The notes: a model not told the origin generated them from the letters alone. Shown: positions 9,755 to 20,215, counted from the first letter of the stretch. The stretch: DNA of 64,000 nt from Apiosordaria backusii (GCA_030549205.1 JAUKTV010000003.1:3255449-3319448); one strand, 5' to 3'. A program made the numbers and translations.

Positions 9755-12109
9755 TTATATCAGCTGAACACGTCGGCGGATGCCGTAGCTGGCCCAGCAC
9801 AAGGCAGCCATATTGGCTCCGACCAACCCACCACGACCAGAGAAATTGCCGACTCTACGAAAAGACAGACCCCCACCTGTTCCTCTCGTCTCGAGAACAA
9901 CTATTCCAAGAGTCTGCTCCCCTGTTCGCTGCAGGTATCGGCAACGCCCTAGGATTAGCAGATAGGCTAGTGCATCTTGATAGCCCTCCATAACATGATC
10001 CCCCACATCCGGTTGAAAATATCCGCGCGGATACGACTTTGCTTTCGGGCCCATTAGATCAACTGTAAATGAGACCGAACCATCCTTTCTACTTTTTGCC
10101 TTGTGAGAGTCCTCCAAGACAATTCTCACCATATCCCCTTCAATATCAATTGTCCCTGTGCCTGCGCCGAAGCGGCTCTCCGACGTCAACTGTCTCGAGA
10201 TCTGGTGTATCGTTGCAGTTGGGTAGAACAGAGCAAATCGCTCTGGATTTGGAACAAAGCCAACTCTCCCTGTAATGGACCCAAAGGACCACGAAGGAGC
10301 CGATCCAGCTGGCAACCGTTGGCTTACTCGTTTGCGATTAGGATGTGGCTTGTGTCTCCACAGTAGCCCTCGCACAAGATGATCGGAGAGAAGACCATAG
10401 TAGTATTCTTGCACAGTAATGCGGCAAAGAAGGTCAGCAATGCCGGCCAACGCTGCGAGTCGGTCCATTTCAATCGTAAGACATCTGGCCGTGAATTCGA
10501 GAATAATGAGTTGCCAGTGTAACTGAACAAGACTGGACAGGTCTCCCTCGGCCTCCTGGAATAATGGACCATGGATCTGTTTCAACACCTCGTCTTCCGC
10601 ACTCTTTGGCGTTCGGTCTTGGTCTTGATGCCCATTCTGTGTCCAGTTCTCGATTGGATTGACAAATGCCCTGCGGAAGATCAAAAACTGCTTTGGGGGG
10701 CTATCGCCAAGCCGGCATTCACAGGCTACCTCTTTGGTGCATTCCCAAGCCATTTCGAAGCGTGTAAAGTGCAGTACGCGTTTGGAGAGTAACCTCTCCT
10801 GAAGAGTCCAACCACGCGAATGCAATCCCGATGTGAGCGATCTGCAGCCGCCGCCAGTGGCACCGTCCACCGAGTGGCTAAGAAAGGGGTACGACCTGTC
10901 TCGATGCCTCCGAACATAGATGGTGGAACAACTACATCCACTAGAGCAACATGACAGCGATGACAGCTCGAGGGATATCGCGTCAATTTCTCGCTTTTCG
11001 CGCATCCCAAAAATTCCACCATGGCAATCCAAGGCCTGGTCAGCACTGATGGTCAAGATCGCATTAGTGTAAATATCGGCCATTTTAGTCGATTCTCTTG
11101 CCCAGTCGTCTTGGTTCTCTTGGTCATGCATGATGCAGAGCGTGTCTATCCAGAGATAATCGACTTTCAAGGCTCGGGCTATTTTGACTGCGTCCTGGAA
11201 GGTCTGCGGAAGATGCTGAATGGGGACGCCTGCTTTCCAGCGGTCAAGACTCTCAGCTGTTAACATGATTCTGGTCGGCATGGCCGTTCCCCAACAATGA
11301 CTGAGTGCTATGTAGTTGCCTCGAGATCCCCTAGTCGGGATGCATAGACGTATCGTGAAGTTTTCCCAAGACTGGCCCAGAAAGAGGACTCTGGTTGGAA
11401 GAGGAACCGTTTCAAACCCGGGGCATTCGGAGTGGCTCTCCAAACAGTTTCTTAGCCAACCTTTTGCCAGCTTCCAACATTCTGGGGAGTCTGAGTGGAC
11501 TGATACTTTCCTAGCCCAGCCAATTCCCTGTCCCATCCGCAACTCCTTCTTTCCTTGGCAAGTTTTGTCCGAGAAGGTCAGTTGTCGAGGCTGTCTGAAG
11601 AGTTCAAGGACGTGCACAGTGCCACTGGCCAATTTGACATGTGCCAATAGAGGGCCCCGATGTTGCAGCTGGTGGGGTTCATCGACCAGGAGCCCCAACA
11701 AATCGACTGCCTGCCCGGGAAAAAAATGGGAAGTTAGAGATAAAAGAATCCCACATCTTTGACAGCCTGCAAGAGCTCTAGCCTGGACTAGATCATAATG
11801 GACATCTGACAAACTGGTGTTGAGATTGAAACAGATCTGACATGTCTGGTCGTTCTCCATGTTGATTTTGTCGTTTGTGTCAACTTCACGAAGCAAATCC
11901 TGGGACGCTTGCTTGGAGTCTTTGAGGCAGTGGCAACCCTGCACTGGCGGCAATAACTCAAGAAAAAAGTTGTCATGGGCGTCGTGGGCTGACTCCGGGG
12001 CATTTTGGTAAGGTGCCTTGGCACTTGCTTGGGTGCCACATGCATTGTGGTTTGTGACTATTGCCCAGCTGCATGAGGCATATTCCGACAGCACAATGCC
12101 ATCGCGCAT
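9755..12109 (-). CDS. HET-domain protein (heterokaryon incompatibility type)
   Basis: This is a single open frame of 784 codons. A second Met at 11860 (MENDQTCQICFNLN) would give about 701 residues and may be the real start, because the preceding stretch looks like 5' leader. The N-terminal part has the CQICFNL/CQRCGILL cysteine pairs common before HET domains. The HET core follows: NYIALSHCWGTA, SLDRWKAGVPIQHLPQTFQDAV, DYLWIDTLCIMHDQ, DDWARESTKMADIYTNA. Then come the GWTLQERLLSKRVLHF and PSWSFGSITGRV blocks. HET proteins mediate allorecognition and programmed cell death in filamentous ascomycetes, usually with a second partner gene. No NACHT, WD40 or prion-like partner domain is visible here. 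It lies between two DUF1996 genes. Confidence 0.9.
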   Translation of the reverse strand: MRDGIVLSEYASCSWAIVTNHNACGTQASAKAPYQNAPESAHDAHDNFFLELLPPVQGCHCLKDSKQASQDLLREVDTNDKINMENDQTCQICFNLNTSLSDVHYDLVQARALAGCQRCGILLSLTSHFFPGQAVDLLGLLVDEPHQLQHRGPLLAHVKLASGTVHVLELFRQPRQLTFSDKTCQGKKELRMGQGIGWARKVSVHSDSPECWKLAKGWLRNCLESHSECPGFETVPLPTRVLFLGQSWENFTIRLCIPTRGSRGNYIALSHCWGTAMPTRIMLTAESLDRWKAGVPIQHLPQTFQDAVKIARALKVDYLWIDTLCIMHDQENQDDWARESTKMADIYTNAILTISADQALDCHGGIFGMREKREIDAISLELSSLSCCSSGCSCSTIYVRRHRDRSYPFLSHSVDGATGGGCRSLTSGLHSRGWTLQERLLSKRVLHFTRFEMAWECTKEVACECRLGDSPPKQFLIFRRAFVNPIENWTQNGHQDQDRTPKSAEDEVLKQIHGPLFQEAEGDLSSLVQLHWQLIILEFTARCLTIEMDRLAALAGIADLLCRITVQEYYYGLLSDHLVRGLLWRHKPHPNRKRVSQRLPAGSAPSWSFGSITGRVGFVPNPERFALFYPTATIHQISRQLTSESRFGAGTGTIDIEGDMVRIVLEDSHKAKSRKDGSVSFTVDLMGPKAKSYPRGYFQPDVGDHVMEGYQDALAYLLILGRCRYLQRTGEQTLGIVVLETRGTGGGLSFRRVGNFSGRGGLVGANMAALCWASYGIRRRVQLI

Positions 12110-12332
12110 ACTCCGTAATTCCGAGTGCTACGGAGCACTGAGCTGGTCATGAAGAGCACCAAGCATGGCCATGATCAGAATAGTTGAGAGCAAGAGTGTT
12201 CAAAATAACATACGGAAATCCAATCTTGCAGTGAACACGGGCAACCTATCAACAACAAAGACTTATATCACGCCAAACATTTGCCCTAACTGTTGAGCTG
12301 CAGCAACTTCCCACTTATATTAATTCTCTCGC

Positions 12333-13725
12333 TTACAGAGCAACGCCCGGCATCTGTTTGAGCCCTGTATAGAAAATAACAGTCAGCAAATGTCAAGGTT
12401 GAACGGAGCCAGGGGCGAAGCTTCTTTGATGTTTGGGCTCGCATTTTTAAGTGGAGGCGTAGGTGGAAGGAGTGAGAAAGTAAGGTAACAAATGGTGGCA
12501 CAAGAGGCCAAGGTGTTGATCAGTGCTCAGGAGTTGGTAAGAGCAGGCAAGGGGGAATCACAACCGATAATAATGGAAAAAGGATCGACGTACAGCCTGA
12601 AAAGTCCTCTTTGACAAAGTCACGAACTGTGCACTTATTCTGCTGTGCAATGGTCTGAGTCTTGAGCATCGGTGCACTAACATAGGTGTGTGCATCCATG
12701 GCCCGCTGGAGGGAGTCGCCTTCCCAGCCAAAGACGTAGTCAGCATGGTTAGAGAAACCCGTGCCATCTCCGCTAGACCAAAAGAATGGCTGGCTGCCAT
12801 CTTCAGGCCAGTCTGCCTTGTTATTGAATGCACGTGTGTCCCACACTGTCTCGAGAAGAATCTGGGGCAGTCTGACGGGATGAGAGGCTGGGCATCTGCC
12901 ACCCGACTCAAAGGTACCTGTCTCGGGATAGGCAACATGATCTCGGTGGTTCGGCGAGTCGAGGTTGACACCGTCCCAGCAAGTCGGGAAACGGTGATTC
13001 GCCATAATCCCACCGCGGCAGGGAGTCGGCGGGAAGCTGATATACTCGGGCGCGCGGCTGGCTTGGCTCTCCATGCAAGTGAATGTAAGCTGGCGCCAGT
13101 CTCTGGCTTGATCTCGGGTGCTGTATGCTGGGTCGCCGACAAGCATGCGGAAGCCTGGTTTGAAGGCCGTGACTTTAGACTTCTGCGCTGTGTCAAAAAG
13201 GGCGTCGCTCATGTAGTAGACAACCTACGGGACGCAAGCATAATGGTTAACAAGAGTTCTTTGCGATGGGGCACGATGCCAGTTTCTTGATCGGAGTACA
13301 CGTACCATGCCCCCGTTGGTGCCTTCCATGCCGTTCTGGGCGATTTGAGGGACTCTCTTGAAAGTGCCATTCCTGGCTCGGAAAAACATGACTGCCGTCC
13401 AGTAGTTGGAGAAGTCTTCGGTGAACTGACAGGTCGTGCATGTTGAGAGTTTGGGAAGATCAAACCCGTCCTTTGGGTCCATGGAGACATTGAAAGAGTT
13501 CTATCCATATTGCGTGTCAGCACCACCGTGACGGATTGCGCTTTCACTTCCCAACTCGGCCATACATACCCCTCCTATAATCTGATGGAGATGGGGCGAC
13601 GGGCTCTGGCCAGGATTCACCAAGGGATCAAGCCTCTGAACCGTCAGCTGAGAGCACCCAAATCGAAGCAGAGCATGGGTGGGCGTCAGCAGCCCAGAGG
13701 CTGCGAGAAGGGCATTCCACTTCAT
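12333..13725 (-). CDS. DUF1996 protein (secreted, second of two)
   Basis: There are four exons: 13725-13570, 13500-13306, 13224-12594 and 12364-12333. Introns are 69, 81 and 229 nt. Junctions restore HQIIGG|NSFNVSM, GGM|VVYYMSDA and FSG|WLKQMPGVAL, the last giving the short G-W-L-x-x-x-P-G ending usual for the family. The product has 337 residues. It opens with a signal peptide (MKWNALLAASGLLTPTHA), then RLDPLVNPGQSPSPHLHQIIGG with the H-x-H motif, CTTCQFTEDFSNYWTAVMFF, and CRGGIMANHRFPTCWDGVNLDSPNHRDHVAYP. It is more canonical than the 8.4-kb paralogue. The long last intron and 11-codon last exon are inferred from splice signals and family ending. The function is unknown. Confidence 0.87.
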
Positions 13726-14541
13726 GGTTACTATTGCAGGTCCGTTTTCAGCGATGGGCACGCGGAATACTGATGACAGGAACAGGGCGGAGCGGAAACG
13801 AAGACTGAAAGGGTTGTGAAAGGACTGGGGATAAATATGGCACCAACTTTCAACCAACAGTTCTGATAAGTGACTGCCGAGTCGTCAAAAAAGACTACTG
13901 ACAAAATCCTACCCGCTTGCTGGGGATGGGAACCGCCAGACATGTCGTTTAGTAGATTAACACTATATTTCGGCTCGTGAACCGAGCGATATTGGCTTTT
14001 GATGACGGGTAATATCCCAGGCGCATCCCAAGCACGGGAGTTGTTTGACCGGGTTGAGAGAACAAGGAAGTGGTCATGTGTGACTGGCGAGTGGCAAAAT
14101 GGCAGAAGTCAACCTCTCTGCGGTGTCTCTAATTGTGAGGATCCCGTAACGACGGTTATTGTACCGATTCACATCCTGGCCATCCCTTGCTGATAATCAC
14201 TTTCCAGATTGACCCCGCGTCGACAGCTACGAGCTCCTGGTTGGTTAACAAGTCCGCCTGCTATATGCACGGCTGTATTCCCATTCGACAGGAAAACTGC
14301 CGACTGGGTATAATCAGAAACCATGCAACGGACTCGTTGCCGATGTACTCGCGTTGTTATTAAAATATACCCACCCGATTTGACACATGAAGCATGGGTG
14401 GACACAAAGGACAGCCTATATCTCGTTGTCTTGCTCAAGCGACTTCAAATTGTGAAGCGTTTACTTTTTCGCAAATCCTGACGTCTGCCTCTTTCTTAGT
14501 CTATCTTCATTAGCCTGAGGGCATAAGGAAATCGATACACG
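13726..14541. other. Intergenic, divergent promoter region
   Basis: This 0.8 kb lies between the divergent DUF1996 and small secreted protein genes. Short open frames at 13999-14193 and 14169-14438 show no features. Nothing else is seen. Confidence 0.55.
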
Positions 14542-14877
14542 ATGAAGCTCTCTCTCGGCCTCCTCACTCTTTGGGCTTCCATGTCGCTAGGCCAGTCCAT
14601 GCAGGAATGCACCCGGGAGCTGGCTCGGACAGACGAATGCGCCGATGTTATCAACCCTAATGCTTGTTACAACATGTACCGGTTCAACAGCGCGCGAACG
14701 CTCTCATGTATTGAGGGCAAGGACGACGCCGAAAGAAAGAGAAAGGTAATTCTCACAGCCACCCCTCAAATGGAAAAGTCTGTACCTAGGATTGACCTCC
14801 TATGTTAGGCATGCATGTGTTGCACCTGTGTTGGGACAGTCATGTGCAACTGGCTCCGGACCAACCGCTATTGCTGA
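14542..14877 (+). CDS. Small secreted cysteine-rich protein (effector-like)
   Basis: Exons are 14542-14745 and 14809-14877, joined in phase 0 across a 63-nt intron (GTAATT ... GTTAG). The product has 90 residues. A signal peptide (MKLSLGLLTLWASMSLGQS) precedes about 72 mature residues with 10 cysteines. Four are spread through the first exon and six are packed in the second, which reads ACMCCTCVGTVMC...YC and ends at once with TGA. That the second exon is so cysteine-dense supports the splice model. Even cysteine number, size and secretion fit small secreted effector-like or antimicrobial-like proteins of ascomycetes. I recognise no named family. No enzymatic motif is visible. Confidence 0.75.
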
Positions 14878-14994
14878 GGAGGTAATCGAGCTCTGGGAAA
14901 GGGCTCTGGGAAAGGAAAAACTCGGATGTATCTGGAATTAGTCTTTCATTGTTCGGCACGAATTGTATTCAAATACGTATACCCAAGCAAATAC

Positions 14995-15702
14995 TCAGCT
15001 GCTCAAGGCAGGCAACTCTCGCACCCATGCCCCCTCATGCTCGACCCAGTCGGCCAGCCACTTGGCCAAGATCGCCCTGTTCAGTTTCCCTGTCCAAAGT
15101 CTGCTGACCGGACCGGCATGAGCCTCTCCTTTTTCTCGGTCAACTTTCCAGGCCGTCTCATCACTGCCTCCCAGAAGCATAGGCAACCTGAAAACCGTCC
15201 AATCGATCCCCTTCTCCTCGTTGAAAACCTTGCCAATTCCCAGCATGGTATTATACGCGGCTGGGAACATCCAGCTCACGCCGAAACGCATGATCCACCT
15301 CAGAAACACGGAAGTATCATCCTCGGCGTAGATGGAGATGGTTCCCATCGCAGCAATGCGCTTAACCCCATGCTCCTTCATCAGGGGCAATATATGCTCT
15401 TCGTAGAATCCCGGATAGGGAAGGGGCACGCGAGACGACATGGTCTTTTGATCTGGGCCCATGAGCGATATCACAGCGCTACACTGGGCCATCACTGGAC
15501 CAAGCGCGCTGTCATCGTCAACTTGACCATGCACAATTCGGAGGTTGTTGGGGTTCGAAGAAACGAGGTCTGCCGGGATTTTGGAGGCGGACGCTGGGCG
15601 CACGAAAGCGACAACGCGTTTGTTGCGGTACAGAAGCTCGCGGAGGAGGCAGATGCCTGAGGGGCCGGTCGAACCCAAGACAAGAATTGGCCTTCCCGAC
15701 AT
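14995..15702 (-). CDS. NAD(P)-binding Rossmann protein (NmrA/SDR-like)
   Basis: This is a 235-residue intronless protein starting at the Met at 15702 (MSGRPILVLGSTGPSG). The open frame runs upstream to 15864 but without family features. The N-terminal G-S-T-G-P-S-G is the GxxGxxG dinucleotide loop of atypical short-chain dehydrogenases. V-V-A-F-V-R-P follows at the second strand, then HGQVDD, AVISLMGP, GVKRIAAMG and DWTVFRLPMLLGG, the standard order of the NAD(P)H-binding (PF13460) fold. No catalytic Tyr-x-x-x-Lys is evident, so it may be a redox sensor or reductase-like protein. The partner and substrate are unknown. It converges on the small secreted protein gene with 117 bp between stops. 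Confidence 0.83.
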   Translation of the reverse strand: MSGRPILVLGSTGPSGICLLRELLYRNKRVVAFVRPASASKIPADLVSSNPNNLRIVHGQVDDDSALGPVMAQCSAVISLMGPDQKTMSSRVPLPYPGFYEEHILPLMKEHGVKRIAAMGTISIYAEDDTSVFLRWIMRFGVSWMFPAAYNTMLGIGKVFNEEKGIDWTVFRLPMLLGGSDETAWKVDREKGEAHAGPVSRLWTGKLNRAILAKWLADWVEHEGAWVRELPALSS

Positions 15703-16122
15703 TGTATTGATATTATCGTGGGCTCCGTGATTATCTGCAGGTATTGGCAAGATAATGGTGTGGAACTTAAGGACCCACGCCCCACGGGATTTCACTTTTT
15801 CTCCAATCCGTGGGCCTTCTCTACAACCCGGGCCAATGATGTCCAACTTAGCCATAGCGTTCATGCTCAGTGACCAGGCTAATCCCCGTGTTACCCTTTG
15901 AGGGATCCGCCATAATGTCCATCTTACATTCTAGAGACCTGTGTGTGAGCCAGTCCACGTTTCTGTCCGTCTGAAAACACCGAATATCACATACTTGATT
16001 TTCTTTAGCTATGTCTGGACCGGCCCCGCTGTCCAATCAAACTCTTTTCCACCCGAATTCTGTCTTCAGGCTTGAACGTTGTACACTTGCGTTTCGAGGC
16101 TATGGTCACCAGTAATACGCCT
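15703..16122. other. Intergenic
   Basis: This is upstream of the Rossmann gene and downstream of the membrane-protein gene. Nothing else is seen. Confidence 0.6.
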
Positions 16123-16703
16123 TCATTGAATCCAGCGGTCCACCATGTACCCTGTGACAAATGCAAAGACACCTTTGTGCAGCAAATCCACGACTTGTTC
16201 GCTCACCGGCCATGTCCAAGGCGGAGCCCCAACTCCCGTCCAGTTTTCCAGTGTCTGATCGATCAACAATCTCACGCCCATGAACATGAAGTCGGTGAAC
16301 GGCCCCCTCATACCAAAGGAGTAGCTCGCAATTGCTCTGACAACAGCGGCTACTGCCCCTTGGCCATAGTGCATCGCCATGTTCAGGCGCCATAGCTGTT
16401 GATCAGTCCGAGGGCTTACCCCTATCAAACTAGCTAGAGTCTTGGCCGGGACGTAAGAACTAGGGCGACCGGTGAAGAACTGTTCGATTTTCTCGCCGAC
16501 GGTCATGCTGCCACAAATTATTAGCATTGCAACAAATACTAAAAAGCAATGAGAGAGACACACGCAGCAACTCCTAGAAAGCCAGCTGAGAGGCCGCACA
16601 CAATCACTGTACCCCAAGGCATCATAGGCCGAGGGCGAACGGGGTCGGTTGTCCGGCGAAGGCTTGGGCCGAGCAAGATGTCGTTCTGGGATTTGGGGTC
16701 CAT
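16123..16703 (-). CDS. Small fungal membrane protein, function unknown
   Basis: Exons are 16703-16564 and 16507-16123. The 56-nt intron uses a weak GTGTGT donor, a GCTAAT branch region and a GGCAG acceptor, joining as GVAA|MTVGEKIEQFF to give 174 residues. The N-terminus MDPKSQNDILLGPSLRRTT is polar, then PWGTVIVCGLSAGFLGVAA is one membrane segment. Further hydrophobic stretches sit at MHYGQGAVAAVVRAIASYSFGMRGPFTDFMFMGVRLLID and VVDLLHKGVFAFVTGYMVD. The phrase GVGAPPWTWPVSEQ is distinctive of a conserved ascomycete family that, to my knowledge, has no assigned function. If the start were upstream at 16733 the protein would gain 10 residues. It is most likely an integral membrane protein. Confidence 0.7.
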
Positions 16704-17431
16704 GATAGGTAAGGTAGGTGACTTGGCTGACAAGAGACACGGAGGCTGTCGGTTGGGAAGATTGCGAGAATTCGTTAAGAATTCTGTGATTTCTTCATGA
16801 GGTTTGATACCAGATGAAATGCTGGGCGATTTTGGTAGGTAGTTGACTCGATGTGGCTTCTGACGTCACCACTTACTCATCATCCTCATCGCTGCAAGCT
16901 AATTAAGTAAGTCGGTCCTCAACTTGACGTGCCATACAAAACATGACTGGGCGAAAGAATCACCGGGATGGCTCTTCAAAGACTGAACTGATACTCCAGC
17001 ATTTGCGCCAATCTGAAAGCTCTATTCCAGGCTCACACTCTGTCGCACGACTTTGTCTTCCATGGTTCCTTGGCAACCTCGCTTGTGCTTTCAAAGTCCG
17101 AGCATTCGGACTTGAATAGAAAGCCTTGACCTAACCCAACTTTTACCCCTGCATGTTTGATCAGCCTGGAATCACTGGCGATGTTGGGAAGCGCTGAGGA
17201 AAACAACCGCCCCCAGTCTGACAGGCACCCTGACTGCGCCGCATCTTGGCACTCACAGCCGGCTGGCACAGCCAGCTAATTCCAATGCATGTTTCGAGCA
17301 GCAGCAAGCACGTCTCGCCTCGAGTCGCGTCTGTCGACTGGAGCAATCTTTCCCTTTCCTCCCAATCTTCCAGATTTTTTACAGAGTGAGATTACGGATC
17401 TCGGACCACAAAATCCTTGAGCGACCGAAAA
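16704..17431. other. Intergenic, divergent promoter region
   Basis: This 0.7 kb lies between two divergent genes. No domain-bearing frame, repeat or RNA gene is seen. Confidence 0.55.
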
Positions 17432-18421
17432 ATGCGAACGCCCTTCGCATTCGCGCTTCTCGCTGTTCGAGTCGCCGGCCAGAACGGTAACAATGGTGTA
17501 TGGTTCATCTACCCGACCGAGGGCCACACGTATCAGCACATGGACACGGTCAACGTCACCTACGAAAGTCCATTTCCAACCCCGACACTATTCGGCTGGT
17601 GCGATGGGGGGAAGACGAATTTTTATGATCAGCGGGCGCCAGGATACAACGCTTCGGTTGCTGTTGTGCTAAACTTTACCTCTGGCACACCATGTTGGTT
17701 CAACTTGAGGCCAGGGAGGGTTGCTGGCTTTGGCGCCAATAGCCCAGCTTTCAACCTCATCGGAGTCGAGCGGCCTTCTGGTGGCGTCGTTCATGGACCC
17801 GACACGTCTGATCCAGCCGCGTCGTCATCGCTGGTATCGAGCGCAGCATCGGCAACAGCGGCACCCACGGCGAGCCAGGTACACCATGAGGAGAACGTTA
17901 GTTCCGACGGGCAGCATGAAACCACGCCAGCAGTACGCGCGGATACACAACAACAATCAGACGGGAAATTCCGCGGCGATGGCGGTGGTTTAGGCGGCGG
18001 ACAGTCGGCAGGAATCGCTATCGGCGCCATCATCGGCGTCCTCATCGTCGCAGCCGGACTATTCTTTTGGTGGAAGAAAAGGGCCCGGAAGGCAGGCCAG
18101 AAAGAGCAAACGGACCAACACAAGGGCGCCGATCACAAGCACCATTGCCAACATCACAGCGGCCAGTCTCAGTGGCAACATCAACCGAGAACAGCCACTT
18201 CATGGGATGGGAGCTCTACCTATGTGCAGAGTTATGAACACAACAGCGCAGGTGCATGTGTTTGTCCGGCACATGGACAAGCCCCAACCAAAGTGCCGGC
18301 ACATGGACAAGCCCCGACCAAAATATGGCCGGTAGAAATGAGCAGCACGAATACACCATCGGAAATCTCAACATCAGATCCTGTTTGGGTGGGGAGACCT
18401 AAAATTGAGTTGCCGGCTTGA
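17432..18421 (+). CDS. Single-pass cell-surface protein, function unknown
   Basis: This is an intronless protein of 329 residues from the Met at 17432; an upstream in-frame ATG at 17417 adds five residues before the signal peptide. The signal sequence MRTPFAFALLAVRVAG is followed by an extracellular domain with N-glycosylation sites (NVTY, NASV, NFTS) and a lone Cys pair (GWCDGG, TPCWF). A Ser/Ala/Thr-rich stalk follows, then a glycine-rich hinge and one transmembrane helix (SAGIAIGAIIGVLIVAAGLFFWW, about residues 192-214), stopped by KKRARK. The cytosolic tail is His/Gln-rich and carries two 10-residue repeats. This layout (signal, stalk, SKG6/Mid2-like helix) is common for fungal wall sensors or adhesin-like proteins. 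No specific family is recognised. Confidence 0.75.
   Translation: MRTPFAFALLAVRVAGQNGNNGVWFIYPTEGHTYQHMDTVNVTYESPFPTPTLFGWCDGGKTNFYDQRAPGYNASVAVVLNFTSGTPCWFNLRPGRVAGFGANSPAFNLIGVERPSGGVVHGPDTSDPAASSSLVSSAASATAAPTASQVHHEENVSSDGQHETTPAVRADTQQQSDGKFRGDGGGLGGGQSAGIAIGAIIGVLIVAAGLFFWWKKRARKAGQKEQTDQHKGADHKHHCQHHSGQSQWQHQPRTATSWDGSSTYVQSYEHNSAGACVCPAHGQAPTKVPAHGQAPTKIWPVEMSSTNTPSEISTSDPVWVGRPKIELPA
18266..18325 (+). repeat. Two tandem 30-bp units inside the surface-protein tail
   Basis: Two adjacent 30-base units differ at only a few positions. They encode PAHGQAPTKV and PAHGQAPTKI in the cytosolic tail. In-frame length suggests a recent duplication that kept the reading frame. Confidence 0.85.
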
Positions 18422-18716
18422 AAGCGTTCATAATGTACATACCTTCGATACCTACCTGGTATTCATTGCAATTTAGAGTACATCACTATCTTGGGCAGAG
18501 ATGTTGTTCAGTGGAAGCCTGGAGTTCGTGAGCCCCATTTAACTGTGTGGATTCATCAACGGCCAACGTGGGGAAAAGTTTTCAAGAGATGGGTACAAGG
18601 GGGCTTAGCATAAATATTAGGGGCACACTTTCCCAGAATCGCGCTGCTGGTAATTTCTGACATTAACATGGCTCATACCGAACGGCATTGGCCGTATCAT
18701 CGCCTCAAGACAATGA

Positions 18717-20215
18717 TTGGACGCAGTTTCAGGAAGCTCAACCTGGGGCGACATCGTCCGTCTTGGCCAGGTTTCCTCCAACACAGGTCCATGTCTGGTG
18801 GGAACAACGAAATGTGAGCAAGAATGCGCAAATCGTACGTATCTGACAAAAAGGGTCCATGAAGAAGTTTATCAGATGTCCACTTTTCCGACTTTTGAAG
18901 ACCAGAAAAGAATTGATTGGAGGCAACACAACGATGCCATCAGCCTCGAAAGTCAGTCATGTCATTGGAGCGCGGGGCTCACTGCCCTCTACATCATGTG
19001 TCTTCTAATACCATGGGTTTACACGTGCCGCACCAACAACGGCCCAGTCTGGGATCTCGCAACCAAAACCATGGACGGAGCTTCCTCTGGGGGTTGAGTC
19101 CATCAATGTGGACATGGACCACATGGTCGGCTACGACAAAGCAATCAAGACAATGGATACCATCACCGCCATCGTCGCCATTCCGGTCGTATACGCCGTT
19201 GTACAACGCGCTGCGAGTGTTGGGTCACATTCCAAGTGTAACCTGTGGGACAACGCCGCTCTATCATGGTTGGCGGTCATCCTCATCATCATCAGTACGT
19301 TACCAGTGCGTTGTCCAATCGCCGAAACATCATAAAACACCAGCGAGGAACGGCAAATGATATTTGGACTGATTTGTCATGCTTTAGCTCTGACTCTTCC
19401 CCCCCATCTGGAGTCCTGGGCAGATCAGACATGAGAAGACATACCATTGCACGGCAACCACAACGAGGGGGTACTTTGAGCTGCCCAACTATTTCAACGA
19501 AGAGAGAGCTGGCCCGCTGTTGAACATATTCCCTGATCCTGTCAATCTGGGAGGGCACTACGTTGATGTCAGGTGAGTCCATTTCAATCTTCACGCACAC
19601 GTTTCACCTGGCACTAACGTCATATCAGCCCGAGCCGTGACGTGCCTCTCGGCAGCCCTGACTTTGTCCAAAACTTCACCACCGACCCTTTCTTGCCCCT
19701 TCAACCCAGCCAACCTTGAGACATCGCCCCCGGGCCGCTCATGATCTCGGCACAAGCCCTGTTTGGCAATCTGACCTGGTTCCACACCCTGACACAGGCT
19801 TTTGTCAATAACACGGCCGGTAACACGTCACTCCCGCGACTTGACGCTCTCGAAACTCTTCAGACAGTGTGCTTGGAAAACAACTTGCCCTTGGCACGTT
19901 TCTCCGTCTTTCCTCCAGCCGAGCTGCTCATTTCTGACCGTCGCACGTCCAAAGAGTGCCAGACAGGAGGACAGAACCACAGAGCAACAAGCGACATCCA
20001 AGTTGGAGAACATGATGAATGACTTTCTTTCCTTGTTCGAAAGAGGGCCCAACACGACGTTGTGGGCGGCAATGATACTAGCCAACGAAGCCGTCTTGCA
20101 GGCCGCAACCCAGGATATCACGCTGGCGCGCAGGGTATTTGTCGGTTTGGGGCGGGGGATGTCGAACGAGCCTGTCTTGACCCCAGGGGGAAAGTGTGAG
20201 GCGGTAAGGTGTTGA
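18717..20215 (+). pseudogene. Decayed multi-exon membrane-protein gene
   Basis: Coding-like pieces run in one direction but change frame. The first (18717-19088) ends in SAGLTALYIMCLLIPWVYTC, a membrane segment. The frame then shifts to VESINVDMDHMVGYDKAIK...TITAIVAIPVVYAVV (to 19294). A GTACGT donor and CTTTAG acceptor (19295-19387) look normal, but the next exon must shift again to read CTATTTRGYFELPNYFNEE. A clean phase-2 intron (19573-19628, GTGAGT...CAG) leads to SPSRDVPLGSPDFVQNF. There an in-frame TGA at 19717-19719 interrupts QPSQP*DIAPGPL, consistent with CGA to TGA. One more shift near 19960-19990 precedes LSLFERGPNTTLWAAMILANE. The Thr-Thr-Arg-Gly-Tyr-Phe-Glu-Leu block recalls large fungal membrane proteins of unknown function; the terminal membrane helix is missing. 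Assembly error is the alternative explanation. Confidence 0.65.
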
